A DNA stretch of 7,885 nucleotides from Cypionkella sp. Lineage in GTDB: Bacteria > Pseudomonadota > Alphaproteobacteria > Rhodobacterales > Rhodobacteraceae. The notes under the pieces were generated by a model, which was given only the letters and a program-made list of their open reading frames with translations, searched no databases and had not been told where the DNA came from. Position 1 is the stretch's first letter. Each line of letters begins with the position of its first letter. This document shows positions 1 through 5,882 of this stretch, in pieces. The DNA lies in the NCBI GenBank assembly GCA_018063485.1, contig JAGPBG010000090.1, forward strand, positions 1 to 7,885, written 5' to 3'. The position numbers and the translations under genes were made by a program.

Positions 1-374
1 GCATGAACCGGCGCAATCGGGCGATCAGCCGCGTTGGCAATGCCATATGAGGCCAAAGTTGCGCCGCCGCCGATGCGCGGGTGCAGATAGGAGAGGTCAG
101 AGCGCATAGCTGGATCGCGTCTTTTGGGATCGTCCAGAAATCCGGTTAGCAACCTGTCGTGATTGCCCTTGAGGACAACCCAATCCAGGCCCGATTGAAC
201 ACCTGCCAGCAGAAATTCGATCACCCCGCGGCTGTTCGGCCCTCTATCCACCAAATCGCCGATATGAACCACCGGTGCCGGGCCGAACTGAGCCATATCC
301 CTGGCAATCAATTCATGCTGCGCGCGCAAAAGATCAAGATGGCCGTGAATGTCGCCAATAGCATAGGTTCGCAT
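1..374 (-). CDS. PPP-type metallophosphoesterase (serine/threonine phosphatase-like), 3' end outside window
   Basis: The reverse strand reads 124 codons from ATG at 374-372 to the window edge without a stop, so the C-terminal part is missing. The N-terminal half carries the signature motifs of the calcineurin/PPP phosphoesterase superfamily in order: GDIHGH at residues 7-12, GDLVDRGP at 39-46 and KGNHD at 69-73. These supply most of the ligands of the two-metal centre. The third motif ends in D rather than the E usual in eukaryotic-type PPP enzymes, as in many bacterial members. A GGGGAGAG ribosome-binding site lies just before the ATG and supports this start. The family hydrolyses phosphate esters (phosphoproteins, diadenosine tetraphosphate and others); the substrate cannot be read from this part. 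It is divergent from gnd, with 115 bases between the two starts. I saw no convincing promoter for it. Confidence 0.88.
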   Translation of the reverse strand, partial: MRTYAIGDIHGHLDLLRAQHELIARDMAQFGPAPVVHIGDLVDRGPNSRGVIEFLLAGVQSGLDWVVLKGNHDRLLTGFLDDPKRRDPAMRSDLSYLHPRIGGGATLASYGIANAADRPIAPVH

Positions 375-435
375 ATCTCTCCCCACTCGTCCCCCAGACT
401 GTAACCCCGGCAGTCGACAGGGGGAAGTCAGCGGT

Positions 436-464
436 TTGACCCTTTCGTTGGTTATCGCTAACAT
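436..464 (+). promoter_or_regulatory. Predicted sigma70-type promoter of gnd
   Basis: TTGACC at 436-441 and TAACAT at 459-464 are separated by exactly 17 bases, a good match to the -35/-10 pattern (TTGACA, TATAAT). Transcription would start near 471, giving a leader of about 19 bases that includes the gnd ribosome-binding site. Identified by eye; no start-site data. Confidence 0.55.
449..464. promoter_or_regulatory. Possible LacI-family operator overlapping the gnd -10 box
   Basis: The bases TGGTTATCGCTAACAT contain an imperfect palindrome, GTTA-TCGC-TAAC (451-462), with a central CG step. They match the generalised LacI-family operator ATGTTAGCGCTAACAT at 13 of 16 positions; the right half is a perfect match and the left half is degenerate. 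The site covers the predicted -10 box, where a repressor would block RNA polymerase. That regulator type is common for sugar catabolism genes, which would fit gnd. No regulator gene is in the window, so this is inference. Confidence 0.35.
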
Positions 465-489
465 TCCGTGAAGCACAGGAGAGTCGGCA

Positions 490-1917
490 ATGCCCAATCA
501 GAAACCGGAAACGCTTGCGCAGATCGGCCTTGTCGGACTGGGAACGATGGGCGCGGCACTTGCGCTGAACATTGCAGAAAACGGATACCACATTGCGGTG
601 TGGAATCGAACCACGACGGTTACCGATCAATTCATGGCCGATGCGGGGCCCTTGGCGAAAAATCTCGTGCCGGCTGAAACGCTGGAGCAATTGGTCGCGG
701 CCCTGTCGCCGCCACGATCCATTGTCTTGATGGTGCCTGCCGGTCCGGTTGTTGATGCACAGATCTTGGCATTGCGCCGATTGTTGGGGCCGCACGATCT
801 GATCATTGATGCGGGCAATGCCAATTTCCACGATACCGAACGGCGCAGCGCCGAGGCCGCAGCGGCTGGGGTGCTGTTTCTGGGGATTGGGGTTTCAGGC
901 GGCGAAGAGGGTGCGCGGCACGGGCCGTCGATCATGGGTGGGGGCGATAGGCGGGCGTGGGATCGGGTTGCGCCGATTCTGACCGCAATTGCTGCGCGCC
1001 ATGAGGCAGCGCCTTGCGCTAGCTGGATGGGCGAAGGGGGGGCAGGGCATTTCGTGAAGATGGTGCATAATGGCATAGAATACGCCGACATGCAGATGAT
1101 TGCCGAAGCCTATGGCGCGATGCGCGACGGAATGGGCATTACCGCTCAGGCCATTGGCCGGATCTTCGAGGGGTGGGATAAGGGAGTCTTGCGCTCCTAT
1201 CTGACGGAGATTTCGGGCAAAGTGGCATTGGCGCGCGATCCTGCTACCGGAGCCGCCATGCTGGATGTTATTCTGGATGCCGCCGGGCAAAAGGGCACCG
1301 GGCGCTGGACGGCGATTGAGGCCCAGCACCTTGCCACGGCGGTGCCGGTTATTGAAGCGGCGGTCATGGCGCGCAATGTATCCGCCCGGCTTGAGGATCG
1401 TCAGCGCGGAGAGGCGATCTTCGGTGCCCCGGCCGAGAGCCTGAGTTCTGTCAGCCTCTCGGATCTGGAGGGCGCACTGATTGCCGGAAAGATTCTGTGC
1501 TATGCGCAGGGGTTCGAAATGTTGACGGCGGCATCAGTGGAAAAGGGCTGGGCCCTGCCGATGCCCGAAGTGGCGCGGGTCTGGCGCGCGGGCTGTATCA
1601 TCCGTTCGGCGATGTTGAACGACATGGCGACCGCGCTGACCGAAGATGCCGCGCGCAGCCTGATCTTTGCACCCTACTTTGTGGATTTGCTGCGCAGGCA
1701 TCAATCGGCATTGCGCCGCGTGGTTTCGCAATGCCAGATCGCCGGGCTGCCGGTTCCGGCGCTTGCCGCAGGGCTGAATTGGTTTGACATGATGCGCTGC
1801 GCACGCGGAACCGCCAACATGATCCAGGCGCAACGCGATTTCTTCGGGGCGCACGGCTTTGCGCGCAGTGACGGGCAAAGCGGAACGCATGGCCCATGGG
1901 CGCTGGCCGCCGGATGA
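490..1917 (+). CDS. gnd: 6-phosphogluconate dehydrogenase, decarboxylating
   Basis: This 475-residue protein oxidatively decarboxylates 6-phosphogluconate to ribulose-5-phosphate in the cytoplasm, making NADPH in the pentose phosphate pathway. The N-terminal Rossmann domain has GLGTMG at 16-21 and NRT at 39-41, the latter typical of NADP preference. The substrate site has SGGEEGA (136-142), the HFVKMVHNGIEY block with catalytic Lys190 and Glu197, and KGTG at 268-271. The C-terminal tail has QRDFFGAH with Arg449 and His455, which in the dimer reach into the partner's active site. Length is normal for the family (about 470-480). A small oddity is DAGNAN at 107-112, where DGGNS is usual. The start is supported by AGGAGAG at 477-483, six bases before ATG. 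It is a single gene, divergent from the phosphoesterase and convergent with serA (54 bases between stops). Confidence 0.96.
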   Translation: MPNQKPETLAQIGLVGLGTMGAALALNIAENGYHIAVWNRTTTVTDQFMADAGPLAKNLVPAETLEQLVAALSPPRSIVLMVPAGPVVDAQILALRRLLGPHDLIIDAGNANFHDTERRSAEAAAAGVLFLGIGVSGGEEGARHGPSIMGGGDRRAWDRVAPILTAIAARHEAAPCASWMGEGGAGHFVKMVHNGIEYADMQMIAEAYGAMRDGMGITAQAIGRIFEGWDKGVLRSYLTEISGKVALARDPATGAAMLDVILDAAGQKGTGRWTAIEAQHLATAVPVIEAAVMARNVSARLEDRQRGEAIFGAPAESLSSVSLSDLEGALIAGKILCYAQGFEMLTAASVEKGWALPMPEVARVWRAGCIIRSAMLNDMATALTEDAARSLIFAPYFVDLLRRHQSALRRVVSQCQIAGLPVPALAAGLNWFDMMRCARGTANMIQAQRDFFGAHGFARSDGQSGTHGPWALAAG

Positions 1918-1971
1918 TTTGACCCCGGCGGATTTAAGATTTTGCCTTGCGTCGAAAGAATGTCCCTGATG

Positions 1972-3567
1972 TCAGGCAACCTCAAAGTGCAAAGGCTTTA
2001 CTTGCTGGAACATTCCAGTTGATTCCAGCGTGTTGACCACTTTGGGATCAATTGCTTGATCCAGATAAAGGATGGCGATGGCCTCTTTGCCGATGCCTGA
2101 CCGCCCAAGCGTAAAGTTGGCGATATTGACATGATTTTTCCCCATCGTCATGCCCAACAGGCCAATAATGCCCGGAACGTCCGCATTTGCAGTATAGAGC
2201 ATATGCGCCCCGATCTCGGCGTCAATGTTGATGCCTTTAATCTGGATAAAGCGTGGCTTGCCATCCGAGAAACAGGTGCCCGCAACCGACCGCTCACGCT
2301 TTTCGGTCACCATTGTAACCTTGATATAGGCGTCAAACGTACCGGTCTTGTCCTGACGCGTGGTTGAAATCTGAATACCACGCTCTTTGGCCACGATGGG
2401 GGCCGAAACCAGATTTACATCCGGGTTTTGCGCCTTCAGAACACCTGCAATCACCGCTGAATTCAAGGCGGCAAGATTCATTCCCGCAACAGTGCCATCA
2501 TAAAGGATATTGATTGCCTTGATCGGCTCTTCGGTCATCTGGCCGATGAAGGCTCCCAGATGGCTGGCAAGTTTGATCCAGGGCCCCATCACGGCGGCCT
2601 CTTCGGCAGTGACATTGGGCATGTTCAAGGCGTTTTGGACGGCCCCGGTGAGCAGGTAATCCGACATCTGCTCGGCAACCTGCAACGCGACGTTTTCCTG
2701 AGCTTCGGTTGTCGCAGCCCCGAGATGCGGCGTGCAGACGACATTGGGCAGGTTGAACAGCGGGCTTTCAGAGGCGGGCTCAACCTCGAAGACATCCAGC
2801 GCCGCGCCTGCGACATGGCCAGATTTCAAAGCCTCGGCCAAGGCGGCCTCGTCGAGCAGACCACCACGCGCGCAGTTGATGATCCGCACGCCCTTCTTCG
2901 TCTTGGCAAGGTTTTCAGCCGAAAGGATGTTGCGGGTTTTATCGGTCAAGGGAACGTGCAGGGTGATGAAATCAGCGCGAGCCAGCAACTCGTCCAACTC
3001 GACCTTGGTGACACCCATGGCATGTGCCCGTTCGTCCGACAAAAACGGGTCATAGGCCACAACCTTCATCTTCAGACCGAGAGCACGGTCACTCACGATG
3101 CCGCCAATGTTCCCGGCACCGATCACGCCAAGCGTCTTGTTGAACAATTCCACACCCATGAAACGGGACTTCTCCCATTTTCCGGCCTGGGTGGAGGCGT
3201 TGGCCTCGGGCAGTTGCCGCGCCACGGCGAACATCATCGCAATCGCATGTTCGGCCGTGGTGATCGAATTCCCGAACGGCGTATTCATCACGATCACACC
3301 CTTCTTGGAGGCGGCCGGAATATCAACATTGTCAACGCCGATGCCCGCGCGGCCAATCACCTTGAGGCGGGTGGCCTTTTCCAGCAATTTCTCGGTGACC
3401 TTGGTGGCCGAACGAATGGCCAGACCATCATATTGGTCGATCACTGCGGCGAGCGCCTCTTTGTCTTTGCCCAGCTTCGGCAGGTAATCCACCTCGACGC
3501 CACGGTCACGGAAGATTTGAACAGCGGTTTCAGAAAGTTCGTCGGATACAAGAACGCGGGGGGCCAT
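1972..3567 (-). CDS. serA: D-3-phosphoglycerate dehydrogenase
   Basis: SerA oxidises 3-phosphoglycerate to 3-phosphohydroxypyruvate with NAD, the first step of serine synthesis. From ATG 3567 the product is 531 residues, the normal length of the long type that carries an extra regulatory domain. The nucleotide-binding motif is GAGNIG (150-155), with Asp173 ending the second strand of that fold. The catalytic residues are Arg234 (NCARGG), Glu263 (FEVEP) and His281 (TPHLGAAT). Roughly 318-445 is the intervening ASB-type domain, and 456-531 is an ACT domain (YTANADVPGIIGLLG...) that in other long-type enzymes senses serine. The reading frame extends upstream to 3651, but that would overlap serC. 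GGAG at 3577-3574, six bases before ATG 3567, decides the start. It is the second gene of the serC-serA operon, 49 bases after serC. Confidence 0.96.
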   Translation of the reverse strand: MAPRVLVSDELSETAVQIFRDRGVEVDYLPKLGKDKEALAAVIDQYDGLAIRSATKVTEKLLEKATRLKVIGRAGIGVDNVDIPAASKKGVIVMNTPFGNSITTAEHAIAMMFAVARQLPEANASTQAGKWEKSRFMGVELFNKTLGVIGAGNIGGIVSDRALGLKMKVVAYDPFLSDERAHAMGVTKVELDELLARADFITLHVPLTDKTRNILSAENLAKTKKGVRIINCARGGLLDEAALAEALKSGHVAGAALDVFEVEPASESPLFNLPNVVCTPHLGAATTEAQENVALQVAEQMSDYLLTGAVQNALNMPNVTAEEAAVMGPWIKLASHLGAFIGQMTEEPIKAINILYDGTVAGMNLAALNSAVIAGVLKAQNPDVNLVSAPIVAKERGIQISTTRQDKTGTFDAYIKVTMVTEKRERSVAGTCFSDGKPRFIQIKGINIDAEIGAHMLYTANADVPGIIGLLGMTMGKNHVNIANFTLGRSGIGKEAIAILYLDQAIDPKVVNTLESTGMFQQVKPLHFEVA

Positions 3568-3591
3568 TCGGGACTCCATATGAGGGGGATC

Positions 3592-3611
3592 AGTCGGGGG
3601 CGACCCCGACT
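3592..3611 (-). repeat. GC-rich intercistronic hairpin between serC and serA
   Basis: AGTCGGGG (3592-3599) and CCCCGACT (3604-3611) form a perfect 8-bp stem with a four-base loop. It begins five bases after the serC stop codon in the direction of transcription. No T-rich tract follows on the minus strand, so it does not look like a complete intrinsic terminator. It could stabilise the serC end of the mRNA or lower serA expression relative to serC; both are inference. Confidence 0.7.
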
Positions 3612-3616
3612 CCTGA

Positions 3617-4765
3617 TTAGATTTGCGCTGCGATTTCAGCGTGGAACGCATGGGCGATCCACGGCATCAGGGCCGCGACATCAGCGGTTTCCACCGTTGA
3701 TCCGCACCAGATCCGCAGCCCTGCAGGCGCATCTCGATAGGCGCCGATGTCATAGGCGACCCCGGCCTTTTCCAGGCGCTTGGCCACGGCTTTGGCAAAA
3801 GCTTCGCTGTCCTTGATGCGGGCGTCGCTGAATTTCAGGCAAACGCTTGTGGTCGAGGCAATCTCGGGCGTCTTGGCCAGGTTTTGCAGCCAAGGGTTCC
3901 TGGCGCAAAAATCCCAAACGGCCGCTGCATTGGCGGAGGCGCGTGCGATCAGCCCGGCCAACCCACCCACCGACTGCGCCCATTTCAGCGACACAAGGTA
4001 ATCTTCCACTGCCAGCATCGAGGGGGTATTGATGGTTTCGCCAGCGAAGATACCCTCGATCAGCTTGCCCTTTGACGTCATGCGGAAAATCTTTGGCAGC
4101 GGCCAAGAGGGTGTATAGGCCTCCAGCCGTTCCACCGCGCGGGGTGACAGGATGATCACACCATGCGCACCCTCACCACCCAGTACCTTTTGCCAAGAGA
4201 AAGTGCTGACGTCCAGCTTCGCCCAATCCAGCTCCATTGCAAAAGCGGCCGAAGTGGCGTCGCAGATGGTCAGACCCTGCCGATCCGAGGGGATTGCGTC
4301 GGCATCGGGCAGGCGGCACCCCGAGGTGGTGCCATTCCAGGTGAAAACCACGTCGGAATTGAAATCCACTGTCGCGAGATCAACGATCTGCCCATAGGGG
4401 GCAATCTTCACCTTGGCGTCCAGCTTCAATTGCTTGACCACATCGGTGATCCAGCCTTCGCCAAAACTCTCCCAGGCCAGCATCTCAACCGGCCTTGCGC
4501 CCAACAGCGACCACATCGCCATCTCAACAGCGCCGGTGTCAGAGCCGGGGACGATGCCAATGCGGTAATCGGCTGGAACGCCCAGAATTTCACGGGTAAG
4601 GTCAATCGCCTGTTTCAGCTTTGTCTTACCGACAGCAGCGCGATGCGATCGGCCAAGCGGCGCGTCGCGAAGCATTTCAAGGCTGTAACCGGGGATTTTG
4701 GCACAAGGGCCAGAAGAAAAGCGCGGGTTTACCGGGCGCTGAGCCGGTGTTTCAAGATCAGACAT
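3617..4765 (-). CDS. serC: Phosphoserine aminotransferase
   Basis: SerC transfers the amino group of glutamate to 3-phosphohydroxypyruvate, giving O-phospho-L-serine, using pyridoxal phosphate. The product is 382 residues, a class V aminotransferase of the alphaproteobacterial-type SerC subfamily. Visible landmarks are RFSSGPCAK near the N terminus (15-23), the phosphate-binding GRSHR region (38-42), the NGTTSG motif (144-149), Asp169 in ICDATSA that contacts the pyridine nitrogen, and the cofactor-binding Lys193 in [16 protein letters not shown]. The open frame runs back to 5242, but that extension is antisense to serB and not family-like. ATG 4765 is preceded by AAGGA with five bases of spacing and starts a normal N terminus (MSDLETP). 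It is the first gene of the serC-serA operon, and its ribosome-binding site lies inside a predicted leader hairpin. Confidence 0.95.
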   Translation of the reverse strand: MSDLETPAQRPVNPRFSSGPCAKIPGYSLEMLRDAPLGRSHRAAVGKTKLKQAIDLTREILGVPADYRIGIVPGSDTGAVEMAMWSLLGARPVEMLAWESFGEGWITDVVKQLKLDAKVKIAPYGQIVDLATVDFNSDVVFTWNGTTSGCRLPDADAIPSDRQGLTICDATSAAFAMELDWAKLDVSTFSWQKVLGGEGAHGVIILSPRAVERLEAYTPSWPLPKIFRMTSKGKLIEGIFAGETINTPSMLAVEDYLVSLKWAQSVGGLAGLIARASANAAAVWDFCARNPWLQNLAKTPEIASTTSVCLKFSDARIKDSEAFAKAVAKRLEKAGVAYDIGAYRDAPAGLRIWCGSTVETADVAALMPWIAHAFHAEIAAQI

Positions 4766-4767
4766 GG

Positions 4768-4812
4768 TATCCTTACAGATAAATGCCCCTCGTTGGGGAG
4801 GGGTGTCCCACC
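4768..4812 (-). promoter_or_regulatory. serC leader RNA (candidate cis-regulatory element of the serC family)
   Basis: On the minus strand, the 45 or so bases before the serC start fold into two consecutive hairpins. The first is a perfect 6-bp stem, CCCCTC/GAGGGG (4803-4798 with 4791-4786), loop CCCAAC. The second is TATC/GATA (4781-4778 with 4771-4768) with loop TGTAAG. It overlaps the AAGGA ribosome-binding site of serC. From memory, the serC RNA family of alphaproteobacteria sits upstream of serC-serA operons and has a last stem covering the ribosome-binding site, which is what is seen here. An alternative stem GGTG/CACC (4812-4809 with 4805-4802) would compete with the first hairpin if the transcript starts early enough. 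The ligand or signal is not known to me. Confidence 0.65.
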
Positions 4813-4816
4813 GCCA

Positions 4817-4845
4817 TGAATAGGGAGGGTTGCAGTCTGGCACAA
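4817..4845 (-). promoter_or_regulatory. Weak candidate promoter of the serC-serA operon
   Basis: On the minus strand, TTGTGC (4845-4840) and TATTCA (4822-4817) lie 17 bases apart. Each matches its consensus hexamer at only three positions. The attraction is position: transcription would begin near 4810, just at the 5' edge of the predicted serC leader RNA. A low-confidence call. Confidence 0.3.
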
Positions 4846-4917
4846 GTGGAAAAATCACGCTAAAGCGGCGCAACGGCTTTGATTTGCGACGCCACCCCCC
4901 ACCATCGGAATCTCTGG

Positions 4918-5832
4918 ATGTATATCGCGACAGTACTGACCAATCCGCTGCACCCAAAACTTGACCGTGCCACGGTAGAGGCGCTGCGAAATGCCTGGGG
5001 CGGGGGCGATGCAACATGGCTGGATCCAGGTATCGCCGCCGAGTTCCCAATTGCGGCGAAACCGCAAAACCTGTGGGAGGTATGGCAAAGCCTGCAAACC
5101 ATGGGGATTGATCTTTTGGTGCAGGCCGAGGCCGGGCGCAAGAAGTGCCTTTTGATTGCTGACATGGACAGCACGATGATTCAGCAAGAGTGCATTGACG
5201 AATTGGCGGATATGGCAGGCGTGGGCGCGCATGTGGCTGCAATCACCGCCCGTGCGATGAATGGGGAACTAGATTTCGAGAGCGCTTTGCGCGAGCGGGT
5301 AGGGCTGTTGCAGGGCCTTTCTGAAGCCGTCATTGCCGAAGTGATCCGCGATCGTATCACCCTTATGCCAGGAGGCAGGGCATTGGTGGCAACGATGAAG
5401 GCCAATGGTGCCTATGCGGCACTGGTGTCAGGTGGATTCACCGCCTTTACCGCCGCAGTTGCACAGATGCTTGGTTTTGATGAAAATCGCGCAAACACTC
5501 TGGGTATCAGTGACGGTAAATTGACCGGATCAGTGCTTTGGCCGATTCTGGGTCGCGCGGCAAAAGTGCAGGCTCTTGAAGAGATTGCGGCAACCTTGGG
5601 CATTTCGGTGACCGCCGCGATGGCTGTCGGCGATGGTGCGAATGATCTGGGGATGTTGGGGGCGGCCGGTGCGGGGGTGGCGCTCCATGCAAAGCCCAAT
5701 GTTGCCGCGCAATGCGACTTGCGGGTGAACCATGGTGATCTGACGGCGCTTTTATATATGCAAGGCTACCGAAGAGAGGAATTCATCGGAGAGACAGGCG
5801 ATGGTGCCGCACCCAGCCCGAGCTTGACCTAA
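4918..5832 (+). CDS. serB: Phosphoserine phosphatase
   Basis: SerB hydrolyses O-phospho-L-serine to L-serine, the last step of the pathway, with magnesium and a phospho-aspartate intermediate. The product is 304 residues: an N-terminal region of about 75 residues ([10 protein letters not shown]...) followed by a HAD-type core. Core motifs are DMDST with nucleophile Asp82 and general acid Asp84, Glu91 in QQECIDE, Arg127 in [12 protein letters not shown] from Ser171, Lys216, and [10 protein letters not shown] with Asp239, Asn242 and Asp243. All expected catalytic positions are filled. The start is less certain: ATG 4918 gives a family-like N terminus but only GGA about nine bases upstream. An in-frame TTG at 4879 would add 13 residues without family character. 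It is divergent from serC, with 152 bases between starts. An IS66 element begins 21 bases after the stop. Confidence 0.93.
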   Translation: MYIATVLTNPLHPKLDRATVEALRNAWGGGDATWLDPGIAAEFPIAAKPQNLWEVWQSLQTMGIDLLVQAEAGRKKCLLIADMDSTMIQQECIDELADMAGVGAHVAAITARAMNGELDFESALRERVGLLQGLSEAVIAEVIRDRITLMPGGRALVATMKANGAYAALVSGGFTAFTAAVAQMLGFDENRANTLGISDGKLTGSVLWPILGRAAKVQALEEIAATLGISVTAAMAVGDGANDLGMLGAAGAGVALHAKPNVAAQCDLRVNHGDLTALLYMQGYRREEFIGETGDGAAPSPSLT

Positions 5833-5853
5833 CCAGATCATATCATCTGCAAC

Positions 5854-5880
5854 GTAAGCGGTCGCTGGGGACCACGGGTA
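5854..5880. repeat. Terminal inverted repeat region of the IS66 element (tnpC-side end)
   Basis: The element begins GTAAGCGGTCGCTGG, with the conserved GTAAGCG tip of IS66 ends. The exact inner limit cannot be fixed because the matching repeat at the tnpA side is not in the window. The end also contains internal symmetry: GGTC (5860-5863) with GACC (5870-5873), and TAAGC (5855-5859) with GCTTA (5881-5885), the latter covering the tnpC stop codon. Confidence 0.7.
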
Positions 5881-5882
5881 GC

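Noticed and set aside
3592..3611. Intrinsic terminator after serC
   Set aside because: The hairpin is strong, but no T tract follows on the transcribed minus strand and serA follows closely, so it is listed as an intercistronic hairpin instead.
3568..3651. N-terminal extension of serA by 28 codons
   Set aside because: It would overlap the end of serC and cover the intercistronic hairpin; the GGAG before ATG 3567 and the family length point to the shorter form.
2560..3816. Long plus-strand open frame of 418 codons opposite serA and the end of serC
   Set aside because: It is antisense to two well-supported genes, has low-complexity, His/Arg/Gly-rich composition, no recognisable motif and no ribosome-binding site. 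It is a frame shadow of GC-rich codons.
4838..4852. Sigma54-like -24 element TGGCAC upstream of serB
   Set aside because: The matching -12 GC element at the right spacing is absent (the bases there are GGAAAA), so it is not a sigma54 promoter.
4766..5242. N-terminal extension of the serC reading frame by 159 codons
   Set aside because: It would run antisense to serB and across the leader and promoter region; residues are not family-like. The ATG at 4765 has its own AAGGA site and gives the normal length.
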